This document shows positions 54,350 to 63,555 of a stretch of 64,000 nucleotides of DNA, piece by piece. The notes under the pieces are model-generated. The model was not told the origin of the DNA. It searched no databases and saw only the letters and a list, made by a program, of their open reading frames with translations. Within the stretch, counting starts at the first letter, position 1. Every line of letters begins with the position of its first letter. This DNA is from Terriglobales bacterium. Lineage in GTDB: Bacteria; Acidobacteriota; Terriglobia; Terriglobales; Acidobacteriaceae. Location of the stretch: positions 52,401 to 116,400 of the forward strand of contig DATHMF010000025.1 of the NCBI GenBank assembly GCA_035487355.1. Reading direction: 5' to 3'. The position numbers and the translations under genes are program-made.

Positions 54350-54934
54350 ATGGCACAGATGGTAAGTATCCCCGCATTAAAAGAAGTGTATGTGCAGCTC
54401 AAGACCCGCATGGAAAAAGCCGTGGAAGACTTCCGCCGCGAAATGGCGGCGGTGCGCACCGGCCGCGCCACCGTGAATATGCTCGATACGGTGAAGGTGG
54501 ATTACTACGGCTCCCTGATGCCCGTGAACCAGATTGCCCAGGTCCACGCCGCCGATGCCCAGCTCATTACGGTGACGCCCTTTGACCCCAGCGCCATGGC
54601 GGAGATCGAAAAAGCCATCCGCAGCGCCGATCTGGGATTGAACCCCATGAACGACGGCAAAATGATCCGCATCCCGGTGCCGCCGCTCACCGAGGAGCGC
54701 CGCAAGGAGATGGTCAAGCACCTGCATAAAATTCTGGAAGAGCACCGCACCGCCATCCGCAACATCCGTCGCGACGGCAACGATCAGATCAAGAAGGCCC
54801 TGAAAGATAAAAAGATTTCCGAAGATGATGAGCGCCGCTCGCTCGAAGAGATCCAAAAGCTCACCGACGACGAGATCAAGAAGATGGAAGAGATGAGCAA
54901 GACCAAGGAAAAAGAAGTCATGGAGATTAAGTAA
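54350..54934 (+). CDS. frr: Ribosome recycling factor
   Basis: 194 residues. [11 protein letters not shown] near 40, [29 protein letters not shown] near 105 and long helices at the end. Splits post-termination ribosomes with EF-G. ATG 54350 is followed by a short Met-Ala-Gln start. Follows pyrH in the usual order. Confidence 0.97.
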   Translation: MAQMVSIPALKEVYVQLKTRMEKAVEDFRREMAAVRTGRATVNMLDTVKVDYYGSLMPVNQIAQVHAADAQLITVTPFDPSAMAEIEKAIRSADLGLNPMNDGKMIRIPVPPLTEERRKEMVKHLHKILEEHRTAIRNIRRDGNDQIKKALKDKKISEDDERRSLEEIQKLTDDEIKKMEEMSKTKEKEVMEIK

Positions 54935-55073
54935 GAGGCGAAGAGCCCTGCCCTTAGCAGGCCTCCGACGGCTTTCCTTGCGGATAAAAGACCTTGAAAA
55001 TGAAGGTACCCCGCCCTTTGGTTACTGCCTGAAAGTGACCAACTTCGGCTACCATGGCCTATATGAGTAGAGC

Positions 55074-56342
55074 ATGACCCGGGGTCCAATCGAAGACGTT
55101 TCTATCAAGGCAGAGGAAAGCAGCTCCGCCTCGGCGCAGACTACCGACAAAATGGGTGCGACCGCAGTTCCAAAAGCACCAAACGGGGAGCAGTCTGCAG
55201 CGGCGGTGGTTGCTCCTGAAGCTCCTGTTTCTTCTTCAGCCGCTTCTTCCTCGGCTGAGCTGACGTGGACAGCCGACAACCACCCGCACCGCCGTGTCAG
55301 CGATAAAACTCGTCGTTCCATTCTCGCCGGACAAACCATCGTCGCCATAGCCGTGGTCCTGACCATCTGTTATGTCGCCAAACTCGTGCTGGTCACTCTG
55401 CTGTTTTCGATTCTATTGGCCTTCATTCTCTTTCCGGTGATGGATTTCCTCGAGCGGATGAAATTTCCGCGGGCCTTCGCCTCCTTGCTGGCGGTGTTGC
55501 TGCTGGGCGCTGCCATCTATGCGGCCGCCTACTTCGGCTATAGCCGGGCGGTTGATTTCGTCCAGACCCTGCCCACCTACACCCACAAGATTGAGGGCGC
55601 CCTGATGCAGTTCCGTGAGCAGGCCCAGAGGTTCCAGAAGAGCACGGAAGCGGTGCTCCCGGAAACCAGCGAAGATAAAAAGACGCTTAAGGTCCAGCAA
55701 CAAACCAGTTGGGTGGATTGGGTCACCAGCAGCCTGGGGACGGTGGGTGAAGTTGCGTTCTCCATTTCGTTCATGCCGTTTCTGGTTTATTTCATGTTGA
55801 GCTGGCATGACCATGTGCGCGCCTCGACCGTAATGCTGTTCAGCATGGAAAATCGCAATACCGCATACACCACGCTGGGGCGCATCTCGGCCATGATCCA
55901 CAGCTTTATTAATGGCAACATCATTGTGGGATTATTTACCTCCATCGCCAGCCTGGTGGTCTTCTGGTATCTGCATTTGCCCTATTTCTATTTTCTCGGC
56001 TTTATCAGCGGATTTCTTACTTTGGTCCCCTACCTGGGGGTGGTCTTGGCAATGATTCCGCCCTTGGCTGCCGGATTCGGCCAGGTCCACGGCGGCGGCA
56101 TGCTCACCATTGTGCTTACCGTGCTGGGATTGCACGTATTCGCCATTAACATTCTTTATCCCAAACTGATTGGCCGGCGATTGCAGTTAAATCCTCTGGC
56201 GGTGACCATCGCTCTCCTCATCTGGGGATGGCTCTGGGGAGCCGTGGGCCTCATTCTCGCTGTACCACTGACCGCCGCCCTGAAAATCATCTTCGATCAC
56301 GTGGAGTCGTTGCGTCCCTATGGCGCATGGCTTGGGGAGTAA
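55074..56342 (+). CDS. AI-2E-type membrane permease (PerM family)
   Basis: 422 residues. An Ala/Ser/Glu-rich tail (1-75) precedes about eight membrane helices (first near 80-100; later L-L-A-V-L-L-L-G-A-A-I and G-F-L-T-L-V-P-Y-L-G-V-V-L-A-M). PerM/AI-2E family proteins include autoinducer-2 exporters and ion transporters; substrate not assigned. ATG 55074 lies 139 bp after frr. No partner gene seen. Confidence 0.85.
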   Translation: MTRGPIEDVSIKAEESSSASAQTTDKMGATAVPKAPNGEQSAAAVVAPEAPVSSSAASSSAELTWTADNHPHRRVSDKTRRSILAGQTIVAIAVVLTICYVAKLVLVTLLFSILLAFILFPVMDFLERMKFPRAFASLLAVLLLGAAIYAAAYFGYSRAVDFVQTLPTYTHKIEGALMQFREQAQRFQKSTEAVLPETSEDKKTLKVQQQTSWVDWVTSSLGTVGEVAFSISFMPFLVYFMLSWHDHVRASTVMLFSMENRNTAYTTLGRISAMIHSFINGNIIVGLFTSIASLVVFWYLHLPYFYFLGFISGFLTLVPYLGVVLAMIPPLAAGFGQVHGGGMLTIVLTVLGLHVFAINILYPKLIGRRLQLNPLAVTIALLIWGWLWGAVGLILAVPLTAALKIIFDHVESLRPYGAWLGE

Positions 56343-56516
56343 GTATTAAGCGCTCCGCCCGGCCGGTTGCTGAGATCAAAGCGGCATCACCCGGGGCTAA
56401 CGCACAGAACCCGTTAAGTTCTTTAAGTATTGATGAAATAAAAACTACTCACCTCTCCAAGAGAGGGCTCAGAGAGCGGGGCGTTCAGGAGAGAATGCTG
56501 GCGACGAAGCGCTAGA

Positions 56517-57056
56517 TTACGCTTCTGCCACTACATCTGGGAAGCGCAGCCTGGATTTAGCCAAGGCCTTGGTCAGCAAGTCCTCAACTTCAGGCTCGGC
56601 GACATTTTTGGCCAGGGCCAACTCACTCACCAGAAGATAACGCGCGCGTTCCAGCATCTTCTTTTCACGGAAAGAGAGCGGTTTGGTCTGGTTCAGGATG
56701 AGCAAGCCTTTGAGCACGACGGCCACATCGAGCAGAGAACCGGTGCGCATCTTATCCGAATTCTCTTTAAAGCGGAACTTCCAGTCGGTGTGGTTCTCGC
56801 ATTTGCCGTCTATGAGGAAATCCAGGATCTTCTGGACGTCACCGTTCTTAATGACCCGGCGAAGACCTACCGCTCCGATATTGCGGAACGGGATCTCCAC
56901 TTTCAGGCTGCTGGCTTTGAATTTAAGCAGATAGAACTTTTCTGATATTGCGCCGAGTGTCCGGCTATTAATCTGCTCGATGACGCCTACGCCGTGATTG
57001 GGATAAACAACCTTATCGCCAATCCGGAAACCGATATTGTCATTCATGAAGGGCAC
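56517..57056 (-). CDS. carD: CarD/CdnL-family transcription regulator
   Basis: 179 residues. N-terminal RNA-polymerase-binding Tudor-like domain (F-R-I-G-D-K-V-V-Y-P-N-H-G-V-G-V-I) and helical C-terminal domain (about 75-170). Binds RNA polymerase beta lobe and stabilises open complexes at rRNA-type promoters. GTG 57056 is used; ATG 57047 is also possible. Convergent with the AI-2E permease gene. Confidence 0.9.
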   Translation of the reverse strand: MPFMNDNIGFRIGDKVVYPNHGVGVIEQINSRTLGAISEKFYLLKFKASSLKVEIPFRNIGAVGLRRVIKNGDVQKILDFLIDGKCENHTDWKFRFKENSDKMRTGSLLDVAVVLKGLLILNQTKPLSFREKKMLERARYLLVSELALAKNVAEPEVEDLLTKALAKSRLRFPDVVAEA

Positions 57057-57434
57057 CCACGGTAAAGTGAAGGGTTACAGGGGAGAAACTAACTAAATTA
57101 TAACCCCAAGCCAGATGGAAAGCAAGCTGTCTGCCGCTCTCTAAGATATACAAAACGTGAGGGTTAAGGCAAGTGTTGCACAATTTTTAAGCACCAATAG
57201 GGCCCTCACTACCATTCAACTAAGCATGACTTTGTAAAGCAATGATTAAAATTTGATCATTTTAGGTGTTCCGGAAGCGGCAAATAGTTCTTCCGGCAAC
57301 GCCAAAAAAGAGCTTTGGTCGAGACTCGGCTTACCCGTATCAAGCCTGGGGTGAGGGCAGTGTGAGGCGCAGCGGTTTATCGGAATCCTTAGGAAAAAGC
57401 CGTTTGAAAGAGGAAAAAGCCCATCTTGAAAAGG
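57057..57434. other. Intergenic region, no gene seen
   Basis: About 380 bp divergent between carD and greA. Holds no supported ORF; contains the carD upstream region. Confidence 0.4.
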
Positions 57435-57478
57435 TATAATTCCTCTAGGGGCAGCGCCCAGAAGCTTGAAGCTGCCCC
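57435..57478 (+). promoter_or_regulatory. TATAAT box and immediate G/C hairpin
   Basis: TATAAT (57435-57440) is followed by GGGGCAGC (57448-57455) pairing perfectly with GCTGCCCC (57471-57478). The hairpin would lie at the very 5' end of a greA transcript. The -35 is weak. Confidence 0.45.
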
Positions 57479-57499
57479 TTCTCAATTGAAACCAGCCGA

Positions 57500-57590
57500 A
57501 GCGGGGTAAGCGCGGAGCGAGAGCTGTCGCGCACGAGCGTAGTGCGAGGGCGCAGCAACGAAGCGTTGTGGAGCCCTCAGATAGAAGACC
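57500..57590. repeat. G/C-rich repeat copy upstream of greA
   Basis: Contains GCGCGGAGCGAGAGCTGTCG (57509-57528), GTAGTGCGAGGGCGCAGCA and GTGGAGCCCTCAGATAG (57568-57585), inverse variants of the family at 39986-40066. Confidence 0.65.
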
Positions 57591-58061
57591 ATGCCTGAAC
57601 ATATTAGGAAAAAATTGGAAGAAGAGATAAGGGCGCTTGAGCATGAACTGCATCACGAATTGCCCAAAGAGATAAAGACCGCAGTTGCCTTGGGCGATTT
57701 GAGTGAGAACGCCGAATATCAGACGGCCAAGCAACGCCAAACTTTCGTGGATGCACGCCTGGCGCAGCTCAAGAAGCGCATGGCCGAGCTTTCCATGATC
57801 AATTTGGCGAATATCCCGAAAGATAAGGTCGCCTTCGGCTCGACCGTGCGGGTGTACGACACTTCCAAAGATGAGAAGATCGAATACAAACTGGTGACCA
57901 GCGAGGAATCGGATGTGGCCAAAGGTTTGATCTCCACCACCTCTCCCATAGGCCGGGCGCTCATGGGAAAGAAAGTGGGAGACACCGCCACCGTTGTTAC
58001 TCCTGCCGGAAAACGCGAACTTGAAGTCCTGAAACTGAGCACGATTCACGACGAAGGGTAG
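57591..58061 (+). CDS. greA: Transcript-cleavage factor GreA
   Basis: 156 residues. N-terminal coiled coil (1-75) with the tip acidic residues in L-S-E-N-A-E-Y, and a C-terminal FKBP-like domain (about 80-156) with S-P-I-G-R-A-L-M-G-K-K-V-G-D. Rescues backtracked RNA polymerase. ATG 57591. Confidence 0.94.
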   Translation: MPEHIRKKLEEEIRALEHELHHELPKEIKTAVALGDLSENAEYQTAKQRQTFVDARLAQLKKRMAELSMINLANIPKDKVAFGSTVRVYDTSKDEKIEYKLVTSEESDVAKGLISTTSPIGRALMGKKVGDTATVVTPAGKRELEVLKLSTIHDEG

Positions 58062-58142
58062 CAACCACTTTTAGGGCTATACAGCTCCAAACTGTAATGT
58101 AGTAGGCATGTTGGATGCGTGCCTCACTGAATTGAAAACCAC

Positions 58143-58823
58143 ATGACCTGGACCCACGCCTTCGGACGAGCCTGCCGCGTGCTTTTGCACGCTATCGTTC
58201 GTGGTCTGGCCCTGACCCGCATCTCTCCTAACGTCCTCACATTTCTTGGGCTGGTCATCAACATCGGCGCAGCGGTCCTGTTCGGCCTGGCCAATGCTGA
58301 AAATTACCAGCGCATGTTTTTCTATGCCGGTCTGGTCATCATCGGCGCCGGCATCTTTGACATGGTGGATGGCCGGGTCGCCCGCGCCACCAACCAGGTC
58401 ACCACCTTCGGGGCTTTCTTCGATTCCGTCATTGACCGCTACAGCGACGTCGCTCTTTTCTTCGGGCTGCTCGTCTACTACGCCCGCGCCAACCGCTTCT
58501 TTTATGTGGTCATGGTGGCTTTCGTCATGGTCAGCTCCGTGATGGTCAGCTATACCCGCGCCCGCGCCGAATCGCTCATCAGCACCTGCAAGGTAGGATT
58601 CATGGAGCGGCCTGAGCGCATTGTCCTGGTCATCATCGGCGCACTCTTCAATCGCTGGGGAACCATGGCGCCCTGTCTGTGGGTGATCGCCGTGCTCTCG
58701 ACCATTACCGTCATCCATCGCATCCGCTTCACCTATCAGCAAACCAAAATCATGGATGCCACCCGCCTCAACATTGAAGCCGAAGCCGATGCCGATCACG
58801 TAACTTCTGTAGTTGGTAAATAG
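58143..58823 (+). CDS. CDP-alcohol phosphatidyltransferase (PIS-like)
   Basis: 226 residues with about six membrane helices. D-M-V-D-G-R-V-A-R followed by G-A-F-F-D-S-V-I-D-R is the D-G-x2-A-R-x8-G-x3-D-x3-D motif (about 73-97), nearer to inositol-phosphate or archaetidyl-type transferases than PgsA. Makes a phospholipid head group. Start ATG 58143 after an 81-bp gap; greA upstream. An acidic tail closes the protein. Confidence 0.85.
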   Translation: MTWTHAFGRACRVLLHAIVRGLALTRISPNVLTFLGLVINIGAAVLFGLANAENYQRMFFYAGLVIIGAGIFDMVDGRVARATNQVTTFGAFFDSVIDRYSDVALFFGLLVYYARANRFFYVVMVAFVMVSSVMVSYTRARAESLISTCKVGFMERPERIVLVIIGALFNRWGTMAPCLWVIAVLSTITVIHRIRFTYQQTKIMDATRLNIEAEADADHVTSVVGK

Positions 58824-58889
58824 CTTTGCCCGACTCCCCTTTTTTGGCTAAGTCCTCAGATAGAATGAAAATGCGAGAAGTTTTTTAGA

Positions 58890-59837
58890 GTGGACCTGCA
58901 CAAAAATTCTCCAGTCTTATTGCTCCATGGCGGTGCCTGGGCGATTCCCGACGATATGGTCGAAGCCCACCTGCACGGCGTGCGCACAGCCTTGTCCGCC
59001 GGATGGCGTTTGCTTGAAGCCGGCGCGACCGCCCTGCAAGCCGTGGAAGCTGCGGTCGTCGCCATGGAAGACGACGAAACCTTCGACGCCGGGCGCGGCA
59101 GCTTTCTCACCAGCGACGGGCACGTTCAGCTTGACGCTCTCATGATGGATGGCGCCACCTTGCGTGCCGGCGGCGTCGGATGCGTGGAGCATATCCGCAA
59201 TCCCATTCGCCTGGCGCACAAAGTGCTGACCGAAAGCCCGCATGTTTATCTGGTGGCCGAGGGCGCCGAGCGCTTCGCTCAGGAACACGGCATCGAACTT
59301 TGCGATAACAACGACCTGATCATTCCGCGCGAGATTGAACGCCTGCGCCAGTTCAAGACCCAGACTGCGGCCGGCGAGCCCGATTTGACCTTTGCCGGGA
59401 AATCGCCCGCGGCATCGCATGACACCGTCGGAGCGGTTGCTTTGGATGCGGATGGGAATCTTGCCGCTGCCACCTCCACCGGCGGCACTCTGAACAAGAC
59501 TCCGGGACGAGTCGGCGATTCCTCCCTGATCGGTTGCGGATGCTACGCCGATAACTTCCGCGCAGCCGTCTCCTGCACCGGATGGGGCGAGCCCATCATG
59601 AAACTGGTCCTGGGCAAGTGGGCCTGCGACCGGGTCTCCGAGGCAGATGCGCCCCTTGTTGTAGCCGAACAGTCCATCGCGTATTTAAAGAACCGCCTGA
59701 ACGGCCACGGCGGCATGATCCTGCTCGACAGACAGGGCCGTGCCGGTGTTGCCCATAACACTCCGCGCATGGCCTGGGCACTGAAAGACAAACAGCGCGA
59801 ACACGTGCAGGTGGAAGGCAAGATAATTCTGGGCTGA
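58890..59837 (+). CDS. Isoaspartyl peptidase/L-asparaginase (Ntn type)
   Basis: 315 residues. Autocleaving N-terminal-nucleophile enzyme. H-G-G-A-W near 12, D-A-G-R-G-S near 67, and cleavage site H-D-T-V-G-A-V-A-L-D with catalytic Thr near residue 178, then S-T-G-G-T and G-D-S-S-L-I-G-C-G. Removes iso-Asp or Asn residues in the cytosol. GTG 58890 is the start. No transporter linked. Confidence 0.92.
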   Translation: MDLHKNSPVLLLHGGAWAIPDDMVEAHLHGVRTALSAGWRLLEAGATALQAVEAAVVAMEDDETFDAGRGSFLTSDGHVQLDALMMDGATLRAGGVGCVEHIRNPIRLAHKVLTESPHVYLVAEGAERFAQEHGIELCDNNDLIIPREIERLRQFKTQTAAGEPDLTFAGKSPAASHDTVGAVALDADGNLAAATSTGGTLNKTPGRVGDSSLIGCGCYADNFRAAVSCTGWGEPIMKLVLGKWACDRVSEADAPLVVAEQSIAYLKNRLNGHGGMILLDRQGRAGVAHNTPRMAWALKDKQREHVQVEGKIILG

Positions 59838-59992
59838 CAACCCGAAACTGTTTTTCGTCGTAAAGTTCTCTGAAAAATCTCTGAAAATTTGTGTCATCGG
59901 CAGCATTTTTTTTTCATCCCGATGGGAAGTCTAAGGCAGCAAGCGCGTGGTATTCTGACGCCTGAGCTTTTCCTGCCACCCGGAGAATCCAC

Positions 59993-61027
59993 ATGCGAAT
60001 CGCAAAACTAATCGTCACCGCTTTTATCCTCGTTCTGATCACAGGCGTCCTGCCGGCTTTTGCACAAACCGACTGGGAGGTCGCAAAAACATTTCACGTC
60101 GGCGGCGAGGGCGGATGGGACTATCTCACCGTAGACCCCGATACGCACCGGCTCTACGTTACGCGCAGCACGCACACTTTGGTGATTGACGGCGATTCGG
60201 GCAAGACCATCGCCGATATTGCAGGCCAGAAACGTTCGCATGGCGTCGCTATCGTTCCCAAGGCAGGCCGCGGGTTCATCAGTGACGGTGGTGGCGACGG
60301 CGCCATCGTGATCTTTGACCTCAAGACCAACGCGGTCCTGGGTACAGTCGCCGCACTACCCGATGCCGACGGCATCATCTTTGACGCTTCCAGTGGGCTC
60401 GTCCTCGTCGTGTCGGGAGATAAGGGAGTGCTGATGACGCTTAAGCCTGATATTGATCCCAAAACGGGAAAGATAGACGCGCCCATTGATCTCGGCGGGT
60501 CGCCCGAATTTCTCGCTGGCGATGGCAAAGGCAAGGCCTACATCAATCTCATGGATAAGAACGAGGTCGCGGTGGTTGACCTCAAAGCGCGCAAGGTGCT
60601 TTCGCGCTGGCCGGTTGCGCCCGGTGGCGCGCCGGTGGGGATGTCTATGGATACCAAAAAACGCCGCCTGTTCATCGGCTGCCGCAACCCGCAGAAGCTG
60701 ATCGTGATGAGCGCCGATGACGGCAAGCTGCTGGCCGATCTACCCATTGGCGCGGGTGTGGACGCTACCAAATTCTTCGACAAGCAGGCGTTTGCAAGCT
60801 GCCGTGATGGCTCGCTCGCCGTGGCCGGCGAGATCTCGCCAGGAAAGTTCGAGATCGTCGAGACCGTAAAGACGCCACTGGGCGCAAGAACCATGGGCGT
60901 GGACCCTCCGACCGATACAATCTACATGCCCACGGCCGAGTTTGAGGAAGCCAAACCCGGAGCCCGGCCTGCAGTCAAGCCCGACACATTTATGATCGTC
61001 GTCGTCGCCCGCCACACCGCCAAGTAG
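59993..61027 (+). CDS. Exported YVTN-type beta-propeller protein
   Basis: 344 residues. Signal peptide to A-F-A-Q (about 24). Repeats such as H-R-L-Y-V-T-R-S-T-H-T-L-V-I-D, G-R-G-F-I-S-D-G and K-R-R-L-F-I-G-C-R-N-P indicate a seven-bladed propeller in the periplasm. Ligand or partner unknown. ATG 59993 after GGAGAA. Confidence 0.8.
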   Translation: MRIAKLIVTAFILVLITGVLPAFAQTDWEVAKTFHVGGEGGWDYLTVDPDTHRLYVTRSTHTLVIDGDSGKTIADIAGQKRSHGVAIVPKAGRGFISDGGGDGAIVIFDLKTNAVLGTVAALPDADGIIFDASSGLVLVVSGDKGVLMTLKPDIDPKTGKIDAPIDLGGSPEFLAGDGKGKAYINLMDKNEVAVVDLKARKVLSRWPVAPGGAPVGMSMDTKKRRLFIGCRNPQKLIVMSADDGKLLADLPIGAGVDATKFFDKQAFASCRDGSLAVAGEISPGKFEIVETVKTPLGARTMGVDPPTDTIYMPTAEFEEAKPGARPAVKPDTFMIVVVARHTAK

Positions 61028-61088
61028 CGGAATACGGTTTTGGTTGAGTGGGCACATCCGTATCCGGCTGTGCCCATTCTGCTGTCCG

Positions 61089-62156
61089 CTATAACGAGCC
61101 CTTGCGTATCTGGATGCCGCCCACGTGGTTGCGGATCACGATGGCAGGGCCGCCGCCGTTAATCGTGCCTTTTAATTCCCCATCAGAAGACGCCTGCATG
61201 GTGATGGGAAACTCGGAATGAATTCTGCTCGTGTAGCCGTTCCCGCGCGCATCGAGGGTGGCCTTAATCGCTTCCGGCAGATAAAGGGTAATTCCGCCTC
61301 CGAGGGTTTCAAAGAAACTGTCGCTCGTAGGTTGGCCGGTGATTGCGGCCCGTATGGAGCCGCCCGAGGTCCTGGCCTGCACAGCGTTTCCGGCGGCGGC
61401 AATTTCAATGCTTCCACCCGCGGTTTGGGCTTCCACCTTGCCACTGATCCTACCCAGGGCGATGGATCCGCCGGCGGTATTGGCCTTTACATCGCCACTC
61501 ACGTCGCCGCACTGAATGGATCCGCCGGCGGTGCGCAGCTCGGTATTGCCCTTCGCGCCGCCGAGATCAATATGGCCACCCGCCGTCTGGGCATAAACAG
61601 GGCCGCCGATCTTGCCGATGCTGAGATGTCCGCCTGAGGTCTGCGCCTCGACCTTGCCATCTATGTCTCCGATCTCCATATGTCCGGCGTAGGTGGCAAG
61701 GTCCAGGTTGAATTGCCTGGGCACGGTAATGGTGAAATCCATCTGCCGCAGGTTGCCGGCATAAGAAAGACAACGATGGTCGCGGCACAAACTGCGGCCG
61801 GCCCCGCCGCCTTCATCGGATGGCTCCCACCCGGTCTTGAACTTTGCCCGATAGTGGATCGTGTCGCCTTCCTGCGAGGCTTCGATCTCCAGATCGTCGA
61901 GGATCTTTTTGGCTTCCTCCGCCGTGAATGCGTGGACCTTGCGGTCCAATTGAATGGTTGCAGTTTGCGCCTCACCCGCCTTGACCGTGACTGCGCCGTA
62001 CTCGGAGGCGAAGGTAAGAGTGCCTCCCGGGTGCACATTGAAGCTCTTTTGCGGATGATCTTCGAGTTCGTCACCGTATAACATCGGTGCGCGCAGGAGC
62101 AGCGCTGTGCATAACGCCGCTGACAACAAAAATAATGCCCTGATTCGGTTTTTCAT
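61089..62156 (-). CDS. DUF4097-type repeat protein
   Basis: 355 residues from ATG 62156 (GGAGG upstream). Signal peptide to about 28. From about 190 to 300 six ~21-residue repeats carry A-Q-T-A-G-G-S-I or A-R-T-S-G-G-S-I, giving a right-handed beta-helix look. Two Cys in S-L-C-R-D-H-R-C-L-S may form a disulphide. Probably a surface or periplasmic protein; function unknown. Confidence 0.82.
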   Translation of the reverse strand: MKNRIRALFLLSAALCTALLLRAPMLYGDELEDHPQKSFNVHPGGTLTFASEYGAVTVKAGEAQTATIQLDRKVHAFTAEEAKKILDDLEIEASQEGDTIHYRAKFKTGWEPSDEGGGAGRSLCRDHRCLSYAGNLRQMDFTITVPRQFNLDLATYAGHMEIGDIDGKVEAQTSGGHLSIGKIGGPVYAQTAGGHIDLGGAKGNTELRTAGGSIQCGDVSGDVKANTAGGSIALGRISGKVEAQTAGGSIEIAAAGNAVQARTSGGSIRAAITGQPTSDSFFETLGGGITLYLPEAIKATLDARGNGYTSRIHSEFPITMQASSDGELKGTINGGGPAIVIRNHVGGIQIRKGSL

Positions 62157-62565
62157 AGAAAGCCTCCGATCCATTGGTCAGGAGGTTAGACGAACCTGCT
62201 TCTTCTGGGTGAGCCGGGAAAGTAGTGCGGGGTGGGGGGGGACTTGCTGCTGGTCAAAAAAAGGCATGGAAGAGAAGAAACAGCTAGTAAAATCAAGGCT
62301 TCCAGCGCCCGGGGTGGGGGGATAAGCTGGTAGTCTTTAGTCCGCAGTTCTCGGGACCCACATCGTGAGTGAATTTTCAAAGAGCTAAGAGACCACAGCC
62401 GCATTCTGGATGCGGCACTCTTTGCTTCGAGAAATAGTCCTGCCGTTCCTCGCGAACATGATGACATACAGTTCTTCAGGATTAAAGATTTTGATATCAC
62501 GGTGATACCACTTTTTGGCCAAGGGTGATCACGGATTTAAAGACAAAGCCCCACGCGCGCAAGCT
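62157..62565. repeat. Composite intergenic repeat, copy 2
   Basis: GAATTTTCAAAGAGCT (62371-62386), a CCGCATTCTGGATGCGGC-type hairpin word (62400-62417), and TTTTGATATCACGGTGATAC (62489-62508) parallel 30946-31140. The rest is not coding. Confidence 0.6.
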
Positions 62566-63498
62566 CTACTGCTTTTTCGTGGATGCAGTTTGCTTCTGCA
62601 ACTCAGAGCGGAATGCCTGTTCCCGTTCGGCCACGTAGTTTTTGTAGCCCTCGGGATCAATATAGGGGTTCACTCCACCGGCGTTCAATTTTGCGGACAT
62701 CTGAGCGTATTTGGCTTCCATTCCGTAGTAGTTCCCGTGCGCGCCCAGGAAAACATCACAGGGAAGCGACTTGAGCACCCCAAATCCGCGTGCGTAATCA
62801 TCGGCGATCTCGGGATAGTGCGCGTTATTCACCAGCTTGTATCCCGGATTGACGTTGGGGCTGCCGACGATCACAACATCGTAAGTTTTGCCCGCCTCGC
62901 GAACTTCCAGGCTCCAGGTGGTACAACCCCGGGTATGCCCGGCGGTCTTATGGGCAGTCAGTACGGTATCGCCGAGCTTTACCTCGTCACCATCATGCAG
63001 CACGCGATCCACCTTGGTCGCCGGATACCACAGGCTCGGCGAGTCGCCGTACTGGAAGTCGCTCTTGCCGCCTGACTCGACCACGCCGACGTCGCCATCC
63101 ATGACCATATATTTGGCGCCGGTCAGCTTCTTCAGCTCGGCGCTGCCTCCATCGTGGTCGAAGTGACCATGGCTGATCAGAAGAATTTTGACATCGGCGA
63201 AGTGAAACCCCAGTTTTTCAATGCTCTCGCGAATCAGCGGGACCGAACTTTTCAGATTGGCGTTAATCAGAATGTGCCCTGCGGGTGTCGTAATCAGGTA
63301 CGAGGCCAGCCCCCGGCTGCCGACGTAATAGATATTGCCGATCATGCGGTGCGGGGGGAAGGGCTCACTCCAATCCGGGGAATCAGGTACTACGGCGTTA
63401 ACTTGTGTGGAGGCATTAGCCGGAGTGGGGTTTGCTTGCGCGAACAGGCCGCCAGCCAGGACTAAGACCAGTGTAAGCATCATCAGTCGAATGAGCAT
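62566..63498 (-). CDS. Subclass B3-type metallo-beta-lactamase family protein
   Basis: 310 residues. Signal peptide to about 20. Zinc motif H-G-H-F-D-H (near 109-114), late His in A-G-H-T-R-G and G-A-H-G-N-Y-Y: all B3 ligand positions are present. B3 enzymes hydrolyse beta-lactams, but the family also contains lactonases and other hydrolases, so activity should not be taken for granted. ATG 63498. Confidence 0.88.
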   Translation of the reverse strand: MLIRLMMLTLVLVLAGGLFAQANPTPANASTQVNAVVPDSPDWSEPFPPHRMIGNIYYVGSRGLASYLITTPAGHILINANLKSSVPLIRESIEKLGFHFADVKILLISHGHFDHDGGSAELKKLTGAKYMVMDGDVGVVESGGKSDFQYGDSPSLWYPATKVDRVLHDGDEVKLGDTVLTAHKTAGHTRGCTTWSLEVREAGKTYDVVIVGSPNVNPGYKLVNNAHYPEIADDYARGFGVLKSLPCDVFLGAHGNYYGMEAKYAQMSAKLNAGGVNPYIDPEGYKNYVAEREQAFRSELQKQTASTKKQ

Positions 63499-63555
63499 AT
63501 GTGGAATGAGTATACAGTTACTCCATTCTTGAGATCGTGGGAGAGCAACCTCTGG

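Noticed and set aside
56343..56516. Remnant of trpC-like sequence (A-R-P-V-A-E-I-K-A-A-S-P-G) after the AI-2E gene
   Set aside because: A single short resemblance in a frame starting inside another gene; no second motif of the family.
62157..62565. Small gene analogous to 31140-31316 in the second repeat copy
   Set aside because: No ATG with a ribosome site and a comparable open frame was found beside this copy.
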